The notes beneath the pieces were generated by a model. The model was not told where the DNA came from. It did no database searches and was given only the letters and a program-made list of their open reading frames with translations. A stretch of DNA of 64,000 nucleotides, from NCBI RefSeq assembly GCF_900105925.1, contig NZ_LT629791.1:1178001-1242000 (forward strand), written 5' to 3'. A program made the position numbers and the translations under genes. Source of the DNA: Jiangella alkaliphila (GTDB taxonomy: Bacteria > Actinomycetota > Actinomycetes > Jiangellales > Jiangellaceae). This document shows, one piece after another, positions 54,567-63,258 of the stretch (positions within the stretch are counted from its first letter, which is position 1; each line of letters starts with the position of its first letter).

Positions 54567-55334
54567 TCACTGTGCCAGGAACGCGCTCACCATCGGCAGC
54601 ACGAGGTCGGGTCGAATGACCTCGAGGTGCGTGGTGCCGGGGAGGATCGCCAATTGCGCGTTGGGCACAGACTGCTTCATGTCGACGGCGTGCTCCAGGC
54701 GGACGAAGTCGGTGTCGCCGATGATGATCAGGATGGGCATGGTCAGCCTGGCCAGCTGTTCGTTCGACCATCCCTCGAAGTCGTGCACCTCGGACTGTGC
54801 CTTCGGCACGAACTCGTAGAATCCGTCCGGGTTCGGGGCCACCTCGGTGTACGCGCGGATCATCGCGGCGCCCTGCTCCTCGGTCGGCATCCGCGGTGAA
54901 TCCAGCTGCACGTCGGTGATCTCCGAGTAGTAGGCAACGGATCTGGTCCGCCCGAAGTGGGAGGCGGCCAGTACCAGCCGGCGGACGCGCTCCGGTGCTC
55001 GGACGGCGACCTCGGTCGCGGTCAGCCCGCCCAGGCTGAAGCCGAAGAAGTCGGCCTGGTCGATGTTCAACTGATCGAGCAGCGTTATGACGTCCTCGGC
55101 GCACTGCCGGATGGTGAAGGGGCGGTCGCTGTCGGCGGTGTGCCCGTGTCCTTGCAGTTCGACGCCGATCACCTTGCGCTCGGCGCTCAGCGACCCCAGC
55201 ACCGCGCCGAAGCTCAGGTGGAAGGTGTACGCGCCGCCGTGGAGCATGATGAGCGGCGGGCCGGGATGCTCGGCGCCATGGATCTCGTAGTAGAGATCAA
55301 TGCCGTTCACGGCGGCATAGGCTCCTTGGGTCAT
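54567..55334 (-). CDS. Alpha/beta hydrolase
   Basis: A 255-residue cytosolic hydrolase: HGGAYTFHLSF oxyanion loop, nucleophile Ser in FGFSLGGLTA, Asp in GDTDFVRLEH and His in GTTHLEV. ATG at 55334 chosen (AGAGG 9 nt upstream); a TTG at 55355 overlaps the stop of the reductase gene as TTGA and is an alternative. Substrate unknown. Follows the dihydrofolate reductase-like gene as an operon. Confidence 0.87.
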   Translation of the reverse strand: MTQGAYAAVNGIDLYYEIHGAEHPGPPLIMLHGGAYTFHLSFGAVLGSLSAERKVIGVELQGHGHTADSDRPFTIRQCAEDVITLLDQLNIDQADFFGFSLGGLTATEVAVRAPERVRRLVLAASHFGRTRSVAYYSEITDVQLDSPRMPTEEQGAAMIRAYTEVAPNPDGFYEFVPKAQSEVHDFEGWSNEQLARLTMPILIIIGDTDFVRLEHAVDMKQSVPNAQLAILPGTTHLEVIRPDLVLPMVSAFLAQ

Positions 55335-55351
55335 CTGGCGGATCCTCTCGG

Positions 55352-55897
55352 TCAACGTCTCGGGGCGTAGGCCAGCACGACGGTGCCATTGCCGACCTCG
55401 GTCACACCGATCAGGTCAACCGCCGTCGTGGCGAGGCCTGACAGCAGCGACTCACCGGACCCCGCGATGAACGGCGACACGCTGAGGTGCAGCTCATCGA
55501 TCAGTCCGGCCTCGAACAACCCCCGGCTGAACAGGCCGTTGCCGTATTTGATCAGAGTTCCGTCGCCCGACTCCTTCAGACTGGCGACCGCCTCGACCGC
55601 GTCGCCGCCCTCCAGGATCTCGGCGTTCCACGTGGTTTCGGTCAGCGTGCGGGAGGCGACGTACTTCGGCAGCGAGTTGATCGTGTCGGCGACGTCGCCG
55701 GTCATGGTCGGCCACGTCTGTGCGAAGCCCTCGTAGGTCACGCGGCCGAGCAGGATGCCGACCGCCGAGGACAGCAGCCCCAGCTGGTACTCGAAGTGCT
55801 GGTCACCCGGAACGACCTGCTGCTGGCCGGTCCACCACGCCTCGCCCGCCTGTCTCCCGTCGATCGACACATGGTCGTATTCGATCAGTTTCCGCAT
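55352..55897 (-). CDS. Dihydrofolate reductase family protein (RibD C-terminal-like)
   Basis: A 181-residue protein of the RibD_C/YwjB type: RKLIEYDHVSIDGR, AVGILLGRVTYEGFAQTWP, KYVASRTL, YGNGLFSRGLFEAGLIDELHLSVSPFIAGSGESLL. These are NADPH-dependent reductases of unknown substrate, not the true folate enzyme. ATG at 55897. Confidence 0.9.
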   Translation of the reverse strand: MRKLIEYDHVSIDGRQAGEAWWTGQQQVVPGDQHFEYQLGLLSSAVGILLGRVTYEGFAQTWPTMTGDVADTINSLPKYVASRTLTETTWNAEILEGGDAVEAVASLKESGDGTLIKYGNGLFSRGLFEAGLIDELHLSVSPFIAGSGESLLSGLATTAVDLIGVTEVGNGTVVLAYAPRR

Positions 55898-55951
55898 GCC
55901 GGGATTCAACCATCCGGCCGATCCGCCGGTCTTGTACTGAAGCGAAACGCC

Positions 55952-56644
55952 TCACAACGCGAGGAACGAGATGCGGGACCTCAGCTCGCTCGGAGTCTGA
56001 CCGGTGGCCCATCGCATCGCCCGCGCAAGGTGGGGGTGGTCGTAGTATCCGCCGCCGATCACCGCATCGGCGATCGATCCACCTGCCGCGAGCAACGCGG
56101 CCGCCTTCCGCGCCTGCTCGATGCTGCTGACCTTGCGATGAGACAGTCCGACGGCTCGGCGGAATCGGAGTTGCGCGATCCGGACCGACATGCCGCGCGG
56201 GCGTTCGCCGTGCTGGATGTCGTCGACGAGCGGATCGAGGAGCAACAGTCCGGCGCGCGCCAGCCGGCTGACGAAGACATCCACGTTCTGCGCTGTCGGC
56301 ATCTCCCACTCCCGGTTGTCCAGCACGATCCGGTCGCCCGGCAGGATCGGCAGCAGCGCGTCCTGCCGATCGACCAGAGCCGAAGGCGGGAACTGGGGCA
56401 GATACACGCCGAGCCGGAACTCCACGCCGAAGAACTCCCAGCCCTCCTCGCACATCACCACGGCGCTCGACTGCTCCGGTCCGCGCAGATGCACGGACGT
56501 CACTCCCTCCGGGCTCCGGGCGAACGCGAGCATCGACGAGGTCTTGACCGCAGAGGCGAACCCGGTCGTGGCCTCACACGTCGACCACCACACCCGTTGC
56601 ACCAGGGGCTGGTCGACGGCGGTCTCATCGAACACCAGGTCCAC
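55952..56644 (-). CDS. AraC family transcriptional regulator
   Basis: A 230-residue AraC-type regulator. The N-terminus (VDLVFDETAVDQPLVQRVWWSTCE) resembles streptomycete AraC proteins with a domain of unknown ligand; the C-terminal double helix-turn-helix has LSHRKVSSIEQARKAAALLAAGGSIADAVIGGGYYDHPHLARAMRWATGQTPSELR. GTG at 56644 fits the family start; a TTG at 56683 is open as an alternative. May control the adjacent hydrolase and reductase genes, which lie on the same strand. Confidence 0.88.
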   Translation of the reverse strand: MDLVFDETAVDQPLVQRVWWSTCEATTGFASAVKTSSMLAFARSPEGVTSVHLRGPEQSSAVVMCEEGWEFFGVEFRLGVYLPQFPPSALVDRQDALLPILPGDRIVLDNREWEMPTAQNVDVFVSRLARAGLLLLDPLVDDIQHGERPRGMSVRIAQLRFRRAVGLSHRKVSSIEQARKAAALLAAGGSIADAVIGGGYYDHPHLARAMRWATGQTPSELRSRISFLAL

Positions 56645-56799
56645 TCCGCCGATTCTAGAACGATCCGTGATCGGCCGAACCAATCGTTACCAAGAGCCGA
56701 CGCCCACGCCGCGGCGGCTGGCACCTGAACGATCGTGGGAACTCCTGTCGTGCGATCTTCGGTGCCCAGCGAACCTCGGACGATGACCGTCAGAGTGAG

Positions 56800-56842
56800 C
56801 TAGGGATTCAACCCGGCTTGACGAACATAGAAGGATCCCTAG
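56800..56842. repeat. Short CTAG-bounded inverted repeat
   Basis: CTAGGGAT (56800-56807) and ATCCCTAG (56835-56842) around 27 nt. The right-hand CTAG provides the TAG stop of the DNA methyltransferase gene. Could be a terminator or a degenerate relative of the CTAG-bounded elements. Confidence 0.5.
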
Positions 56843-57540
56843 TGGGTGGGTCCCGCCCGGCGGCCCGGCCTCACGCCGGGCGGGGGCTCCTCCGCGGTGC
56901 GCTGGAACACCAGGCAGTAGTCGCCGGTGAGCCACTCGGGCTGCTCGTCCCAGCACAGGAACGTCTCCTGCCGGAATGTCAGGTGCCGGCCGACGATGCG
57001 GCCGACGTCCCAGGCGAGGGTGGTGGCGACGCCGTCGTCGACCATGTTGCCGACGTTGAGGACGAGGTGGCCCCACGGCCGCAGCAGCCCGGCGACCTGG
57101 CCGAAGATGCGGTCCAGCTCGCCGAGGTAGGACCCATAGTCGCCATCGAGGGTCTCGTAGGCGTTGAGCGGGTTCTCCGGGTGGTTCTCCAGCGTCATGT
57201 ACGGCGGCGACGTCAGGCACAGGTCGACCGGCCGATCGACCAGCGCCCCGACCTTGCGGGCGTCGCCGGTGATGACCTCGCCGGCGCCGCCGAGCCGGCG
57301 GCGGACCATCTCCGCGCGCTCCGCCAGCAGCTCGATGCCCAGGCCGGACCGGCCCATCCGCTCCGCGACGACCAGCGTGGTGCCGAACCCGGCGAACGGG
57401 TCGAGCACCAGCTGACCGGGGAGGGAGTACTCGGCGATGACCGTCTCGGCCAGGTTCTCGGTGAAGTGGACGTTCTCGTCGGCCTCCACGTAGCGCTCGT
57501 TGACGAGGTCGTCCATCCACTGCTGCAGCCAGGGCCTCAT
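56839..57540 (-). CDS. Orphan DNA methyltransferase (N4/N6-type)
   Basis: A 233-residue amino-methyltransferase: SAM-binding LDPFAGFGTT at residues 46-55 and catalytic TSPPY at 110-114, in that order. HFTENLAETVIAEYS and GELDRIFGQVAGLLRPWGHLVLNVGNMV are typical of the N6_N4_Mtase family. No restriction enzyme or specificity subunit is encoded nearby, so it is an orphan that may have a regulatory or phage-defence role. ATG at 57540 chosen; another ATG at 57549 is in frame. Divergent from aldO. Confidence 0.87.
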   Translation of the reverse strand: MRPWLQQWMDDLVNERYVEADENVHFTENLAETVIAEYSLPGQLVLDPFAGFGTTLVVAERMGRSGLGIELLAERAEMVRRRLGGAGEVITGDARKVGALVDRPVDLCLTSPPYMTLENHPENPLNAYETLDGDYGSYLGELDRIFGQVAGLLRPWGHLVLNVGNMVDDGVATTLAWDVGRIVGRHLTFRQETFLCWDEQPEWLTGDYCLVFQRTAEEPPPGVRPGRRAGPTH

Positions 57541-57604
57541 GCGGACCATCTTGCTGGACCGGCCGCCAACGCGCTGCCGGGACCCGGGCCGTACGCTGCT
57601 CGCT

Positions 57605-58858
57605 GTGAGCGCGGAACGGACGAACTGGGCGGGCAACCTCACCTACGCCGCCACGCTGATCCACACGCCGGCGTCGGTCGAGGAGCTGCAGGAGCTCGTC
57701 GCGCGCACCGGGCGCATCCGGGCCCTGGGCAGCCGGCACTCGTTCAGCGACGTCGCCGACACGACCGGCGAGCTGGTCTCTGTCGCCGGGCTGCCGCCGC
57801 CGGTGGACGTCGACGCGGCGGCACGGACGGTGACGGTCGCGGCCGGGCTGCGCTACGGCGACGTCGCCGAGGAGCTGCACCGGCAGGGCTGGGCGCTGCA
57901 CAACCTCGGCTCGCTGCCGCACATCTCGGTTGCCGGGGCGGTCGCGACGGCGACCCACGGGTCCGGCGACGGCAACGGCAACCTCGCGACGGCGGTGGCC
58001 GGGCTGCACCTGGTGCGCGCCGACGGCGAACTGGTCACGCTGCGCCGCGACGACCCCGACTTCGACGGCGCCGTCGTGGCGCTCGGCGCGCTCGGCGTCG
58101 TGGTGGCGGTGACGCTCGACGTCGTGCCCGCGTTCGAGGTCCGCCAGGTGGTCTACGACGACCTCCCGCTGCGCACCGTCGCCGAGCGGTTCGACGAGAT
58201 CTTCGCCGCCGCCTACAGCGTCAGCGTCTTCACCGACTGGGCGAGCGGGACGGCGCGCGGCTGGGTCAAGCACCGGGTCGAGGACGGCGACGGCTGGACG
58301 CCGGACCCGCACTGGCTGGGCGCCCGGCTCGCCGACGGAGCGCGCAACCCGGTGCCGGGCATGCCCGCAGCCAACGCCACCGAGCAGCAGGACGTGGCCG
58401 GGCCCTGGTACGACCGGCTGCCGCATTTCCGGCTCGAGTTCACCCCGAGCAGCGGCGCGGAGCTGCAGTCCGAGTACCTGGTGCCGCGCGACCACGCGGT
58501 CGAGGCGTTCGGCGCCCTCGCGCGGCTGGCCGGCCGGATCGCCCCGCTGCTGCACATCTCCGAGATCCGCACCGTCGCCGCCGACGACCTCTGGCTCAGC
58601 TCGTCCTACGGCCGCGACGTCGCCGGCTTCCACTTCACCTGGAAGCAGGACCCGGACGGCGTCGGCCCGGTGCTGGCGGAGATCGAGCGCGCGCTGGCCC
58701 CGTACGACGCCCGGCCGCACTGGGGCAAGCTGTTCACCGTCGATCCCGGCCAGGTGCGCGAGCGGTACCCGCGGCTGGCCGACTTCCGCCGGCTGCGCGG
58801 CGCGTACGACCCCGATGGCCGGTTCGGCAACGCCTTCCTCGACCGCTACATCGGCTGA
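57605..58858 (+). CDS. aldO: Alditol oxidase (AldO-type FAD enzyme)
   Basis: A 417-residue flavoenzyme closely resembling Streptomyces AldO, which oxidises sugar alcohols such as xylitol and sorbitol to aldoses with release of hydrogen peroxide. NWAGNLTYAATLIHTP at the start, ALGSRHSF with His45 as covalent flavin site, LPHISVAGAVATATHGSG, GPWYDRLPHFRLEFTPSSGAELQSEYL, and HWGKLFTV near the end. GTG at 57605. The length and motifs make AldO more likely than the related lactone oxidases. Confidence 0.92.
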   Translation: MSAERTNWAGNLTYAATLIHTPASVEELQELVARTGRIRALGSRHSFSDVADTTGELVSVAGLPPPVDVDAAARTVTVAAGLRYGDVAEELHRQGWALHNLGSLPHISVAGAVATATHGSGDGNGNLATAVAGLHLVRADGELVTLRRDDPDFDGAVVALGALGVVVAVTLDVVPAFEVRQVVYDDLPLRTVAERFDEIFAAAYSVSVFTDWASGTARGWVKHRVEDGDGWTPDPHWLGARLADGARNPVPGMPAANATEQQDVAGPWYDRLPHFRLEFTPSSGAELQSEYLVPRDHAVEAFGALARLAGRIAPLLHISEIRTVAADDLWLSSSYGRDVAGFHFTWKQDPDGVGPVLAEIERALAPYDARPHWGKLFTVDPGQVRERYPRLADFRRLRGAYDPDGRFGNAFLDRYIG

Positions 58859-58896
58859 CGCGGAACCGGCGGCGCACACGCGCCGTCGAATCGGGC

Positions 58897-60875
58897 ATGA
58901 GGCGGTGGTTTGCCGGCCTTGTCTCCTTGGGCATGCTCGCCGGTTGCACGTTCGGTTCAGACGACGAAGACGGTGCGATCGCCGTCATGGGGTTGACGTC
59001 CTTCGATGCCTGCGAGGACGTCCTGGAGCACCTGAAGACGGAGGCGCTGCACCGGGTCGGGCCGTGGGGCCTCGGCACCGGCACCGACATGTACCCGATG
59101 CCGGCCGGCGCCGAACAGGACGTCGCCGCCGAGGACTCCGGTGCGTTCGCCGCGCCCGGGGGACGGATGGTGGCGACGACAGCGGCGGCGCCGCCCGGCA
59201 ACCGCACTCCACCACGAACGTGCAGGAGGCCGGCGTCGACGAGCCCGACGTCGCCAAGACCGACGGGCGGGTGCTGGTCACCGCGGCCGGCGGCGACCTG
59301 CGCATCGTCGACGTCACCGGCGCCGCGCCGCGCGAGGTCGGCCGGCTGCCGCTCACGGTCCCGTCCGGAAGCCCGGAGGCGGGCCCCGAGTTCGCCCCGG
59401 AGTACGCCGATGCCTCGGTGTTCCTGGCCGGCGACCGCGTCGTCGCGCTGGTCAGGCAGAACACGATGATCGCCTACGACACCGCGATGAGCAGCTACCC
59501 CGGCGGCGGGATGCCGTCGACGACCGCGGTGCTGCTGATCGACATCTCCGACCCGGCGGCGCCGGTGGTCGAGTCGCGGCTCGAGGTCGAGGGCAACTAC
59601 CTCGACGCCCGCATGGTCGACGAGACCGTCCGGCTGGTCGTCAGCTCCTACCCCAAGCTGCAGTTCCCGATGACGGAGCAGGACTACAACCTGCCGGAGG
59701 ACGAGCTCACCGAGCGCAACCGCGCCGTCGTCGAGGCGTCCACCATCGCCGACTGGCTGCCGTCGTACAGGTTCACCAGCGGCGACGACGAGCCGGTGAC
59801 CGACCAGCTGGTCGGCTGCGAGCAGCTGAGCCGGCCGGACGACTTCACCGGCTACTCCACGCTCAGCGTGCTGACGTTCGACCCGGCCGAGGGGCTCAGC
59901 GCCGACGGCACCGTCGGCGTGCTGACCGACGGCGACACCGTCTACGCCAGCCCCGACCGCCTCTACGTCGCGACCACGCGGTGGGGCGACCCGTTCCCGG
60001 CCGACGAGCGCTCGATCCGGCCGATGCCCGAGCCCGGCGAGATCACCACTGGCATCCACGCGTTCGACATCACCGGCAACGTCGCCGCGCGGTACCTGGC
60101 ATCGGGCGAGGTCGAGGGCCGCATCATCGGCCGGTACGCGATGTCCGAGCACGAGGGCGTCCTGCGCGTCGCCACGACCATCGACGACTGGACCGGCAAC
60201 ACCGACACCAGCGAGAGCGTGCTCTACACGCTCGAGGAGGGCGACGGCGAGCTGGTCCCGCTGGGGCAGGTCGGCGGCCTGGGCAAGGGCGAGCAGATCT
60301 ACGCCGTCCGCTACTTCGGCGACACCGGCTACGTCGTGACGTTCCGGCAGGTCGACCCGCTCTACGTGCTGGACCTGTCCGACCCGGCCGCCCCAGCCGT
60401 CACCGGCGAGCTGAAGATCACCGGCTACTCGTCGTACCTGCACGACGGCGGCGACGACCGGCTGATCGGCGTCGGCCAGGAGGCGTCCACCGACGGCAGA
60501 ACCGTCGGCGCGCAGGTCTCGCTGTTCGACGTCGCCGACCCCAGCGCACCGACCAAGCTGGACGGCCACGTCGTCCCGGACGCGTGGTCGCAGACGGAGT
60601 GGGACCCGCAGTCGTTCCTGTTCTGGCCCGACACCGACCAGGTCGTCGTGCCGCTGGAGACGATGACGGGGCCCAGCGCGCTGGTCGTCCAGCTGGGCGA
60701 CGACACCGTCACCGAGCAGGGGCAGATCACCCGCACCGAGGCGCCGCGAGAGGGCTGGACCCAGCTGCGCCGCAGCATCGTCGTCGGCGACGCGCTCTAC
60801 ACCGTGTGGCAGGACGGCGTGCAGGTCAACGGGCTGGACGACCTCCAGCCGCGCGGCTGGCTCGCGTTCGGCTGA
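58897..60875 (+). pseudogene. Beta-propeller secreted lipoprotein (PF09826-like), single frameshift
   Basis: The start (ATG at 58897) encodes a lipoprotein signal with LAGC and reads to about residue 88 (AAPGG), then the frame is lost; the rest continues in another frame to the stop at 60875: TTNVQEAGVDEPDVAKTDGR, the hallmark N-terminus of the C-terminal beta-propeller family, then GNYLDARMVDETVRLVVSSYP and KGEQIYAVRYFGDTGYVVTF, TRTEAPREGWTQLRRSIVV. One G missing from the five-G run 59158-59162 explains the break. Repaired length about 660 residues. Exported propeller of unknown ligand. Confidence 0.85.
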
Positions 60876-60878
60876 GGG

Positions 60879-61472
60879 TCACCCGAACGGGGTCGGGCTT
60901 GGGCTGGCGGTCGCGTCGATGGCACACGCCTCCTCGAGGGTGGCGAGGTAGTCGGCCAGCGGCTCCAGCCCGGCCTCGGCCCGCCGCTCGTCGACCGTCT
61001 CCGGGTCGGCGAGCGGGGCCGGCTCCGGGACGTCGGCGACGCAGGCGATCTGGGTGCCGTAGAGCTGCTCGCCGCCGGTGTTCAGCGCGACGCGGTCCTC
61101 CAGGTAGGCGAGGTCGCCGGGGTCGGCCAGACCGGCCTCGACGGCAGGCCGCATCAGCTCCAGCGCCCGCTGCTGGAACTCGGTGTCGAGGTCGGAGTGC
61201 TGCGCGATCACCCACGCCGCGGTGGCGCCGTCGGTGCCGACGAGGTCCGAGCCGGGCCAGCCGTGCTCGTCGACGATCTCGGCCAGCCGGTCGGTGCGCT
61301 CCTGGTCGTTCCACTCGGCGCTCTGGCCGGACCGCTCGGCCTGGTCCTGCTCCATCATCGCCAGCAGCTCGGCGCGCAGCTCCTCGTTCCGCTCCCGGTG
61401 CGGCGGGCTCGCGTCGTCGCCCGAGCACGCCGCGGCCAGCAGGAGGAGGACGAGCAGCGCTGCTCGGATCAT
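60879..61472 (-). CDS. Lipoprotein, DUF6624-like
   Basis: A 197-residue lipoprotein with lipobox LAAAC (Cys16). The body has RNEELRAELLAMMEQDQAERSG and AEIVDEHGWPGSDLVGTDGATAAWVIAQHSDLDTEFQQ, which is the DUF6624 pattern with a conserved GWP.....G and QH. Function unknown. Convergent with the beta-propeller gene, stop codons 3 bp apart. Confidence 0.8.
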   Translation of the reverse strand: MIRAALLVLLLLAAACSGDDASPPHRERNEELRAELLAMMEQDQAERSGQSAEWNDQERTDRLAEIVDEHGWPGSDLVGTDGATAAWVIAQHSDLDTEFQQRALELMRPAVEAGLADPGDLAYLEDRVALNTGGEQLYGTQIACVADVPEPAPLADPETVDERRAEAGLEPLADYLATLEEACAIDATASPSPTPFG

Positions 61473-61504
61473 CCAGACAGTATGGCCCCGTAAGGTTGCG
61501 GGTC

Positions 61505-62348
61505 GTGACCGACAAGACCGACATGACGGCGGCCCAGTGGGCGGCTGCGGTACCCGAGGCCCGGTTCGAGGAGTCGCGGCACGAGCTGGACGAGCGGGTG
61601 CTGGCGGTCGCGCCGGACTACGCCGACGCGGTGCGCCGGGAGCTGACGGGGCTCACGACGGCCCTGCGCGCACCCCTCGTCCGGCCGGTCGGCACCACGC
61701 GCTGGTCGAGGGTGCTCCGGCGCGAGCTGCTGTTGTTCACCACGTTCACCGTCAGCACGAGCCTGCTCTTCGCGTTCGCGGACCTGGTGGCGGCCCATCC
61801 CCTGGTCGGGCGCGCTGCTGCTGGTGAGCACCGCGTGCTGGGGGCTGTGGGTCTGGCCGGTCATGCGTGGCCGGCCGCTGCCGGACCGCAACGATCTGTA
61901 CTACGCGGCCGGCTATCAGGCGCTGGTCTCGGTCGTGGTCGGCGGAAGGATGCTGGAGGCCGCGGGGGACGACGGCATACAGGCAGGCTGGGTCGTGGCG
62001 TGCGTCCTGTGCGCGGCGGTCAGCGTGCTGGTGCTGTTCCTGCTGCTCCGGGCGAGGACCCGGCCGCCGCGGCCACCGGAGGACCGGGAGGCGCAGCGGC
62101 GGCGCCGGCTGAGCCGGCTCGAGACCGCGACCCAGGCCGGCCAGGACCGGCTGCTCGACGCGTTCGAGCGGCTGCCGGACGAGGACCGCGAGGCGCTGCA
62201 GGCGGAGTACGCCGCCGCCCTGGCCGTCCTGCGCGAGCGCGGCCTCGACGCCACTCCCGCCGGCGACGAGCCGCTGCCCGGGTCGGCGCTGCTGGAACGG
62301 CGCGCCGCCGAGATCGCCCGGCTGGAGGCCGAGCTCCCGGGTCAGTGA
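61505..62348 (+). pseudogene. Small two-/four-helix membrane protein, single frameshift
   Basis: Starts at the GTG at 61505 (VTDKTDMTAAQWAAAVPEARFEESRHELDE...) and loses frame after AAHPLVGR at 61808-61810; the remainder (STACWGLWVWPVMRGRPLPDRNDLYYAAGYQALVSVVVGG, WVVACVLCAAVSVLVLFLLL) reads to 62348 in another frame. Removing one G of GGG (61808-61810) gives ADLVAAHPLVGALLLVSTACWGLWVW, a continuous protein of about 280 residues with a coiled-coil C-terminus rich in Arg and Glu. Family not recognised. Confidence 0.72.
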
Positions 62349-62355
62349 CCTTGCC

Positions 62356-63258
62356 TCAGCGGTCGGTGTTGGCGCCGCAGAGCACGATGCAGGGCAGCTC
62401 GCCCGGGACCCGCCCGGCCAGCCAGGCGGCGAACGGCACCGCGGCGGCCGGCTCGACCAGCAGCCGGAACTCGTCCCACAGCCGGTCCCGCGCGGCCAGC
62501 AGCTCGGCGTCGGTGACCAGCACCGACCGGACCGACGCCGCCGTCAGGATCGCGAACGGCAGCTCGCCCACCCGGGTCGCGCCAAGCGCCGACGACGCGA
62601 CCGAGTCGACCGCCGCGTCGACCGGCTCGCCCGCGGCCAGCGCCTGGTGCAGGGCGCTGCAGTGCTCAGGCTCGACGGCGACGGTGGCGCGGTCGCCGGC
62701 GGCCAGCGCGGTGCCGGCCGCCAGTCCGCCCCCGCCCACCGCCACCGCGACCGCGTCGACGTCCGGCGCCTCGGCCACCACCTCGGCGGCGACCGTGCCC
62801 TGGCCGGCGATGACGTCGGGGTGGTCGTAGGCGGGCAGGTACCGCGCGCCGGGCGCCGCCGCCGCGTCCGTCGCCGCCGCGGCCGCCTCGGCATAGGTGC
62901 CGCCGTGCCGGACGAGCCGGGCGCCGGCCTCCTCGATGCGCCGCGCCTTGGTCTCGGGGACGGTCTCGGGCACGTACACCGTCGCCGGCAGACCGAGCAG
63001 GGCGGCCGCCGTCGCGACCCCGAGGCCGTGGTTGCCGCCGGACGCCGTCACCACGTGCTCCGGGCGGTCGCCGCCGAGCAGCGCCGTCAGCGCGCCGCGC
63101 AGCTTGAACGAGCCGCTGCGCTGCAGGTGTTCGAGCTTCAGCACCAGCGGCCGGCCGTCGAGCTCGGCGCGCAGCACCGGCGTGTGGCGGATGTACGGGG
63201 CGATGGTCGCCGCGGCGGCGGCCACGGCGGCCGGACCGGGCAGGTTCGTCGTCGTCAC
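62356..63258 (-). CDS. PLP-dependent threonine/serine dehydratase family enzyme
   Basis: A 300-residue fold-type II PLP enzyme: Schiff-base Lys52 in QRSGSFKLRGA, VVTASGGNHGLGVA and the phosphate-binding VAVGGGGLAAG. It lacks the C-terminal ACT domain, resembling catabolic threonine dehydratase or serine/threonine ammonia-lyase-like proteins. Substrate uncertain. GTG at 63258 overlaps the stop of the transporter gene as GTGA. Confidence 0.9.
   Translation of the reverse strand: MTTTNLPGPAAVAAAAATIAPYIRHTPVLRAELDGRPLVLKLEHLQRSGSFKLRGALTALLGGDRPEHVVTASGGNHGLGVATAAALLGLPATVYVPETVPETKARRIEEAGARLVRHGGTYAEAAAAATDAAAAPGARYLPAYDHPDVIAGQGTVAAEVVAEAPDVDAVAVAVGGGGLAAGTALAAGDRATVAVEPEHCSALHQALAAGEPVDAAVDSVASSALGATRVGELPFAILTAASVRSVLVTDAELLAARDRLWDEFRLLVEPAAAVPFAAWLAGRVPGELPCIVLCGANTDR

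Noticed and set aside
56687..58879. 730-residue minus-strand frame spanning aldO and the DNA methyltransferase
   Set aside because: Runs antisense to aldO and in a wrong frame through the methyltransferase; no recognisable domain.
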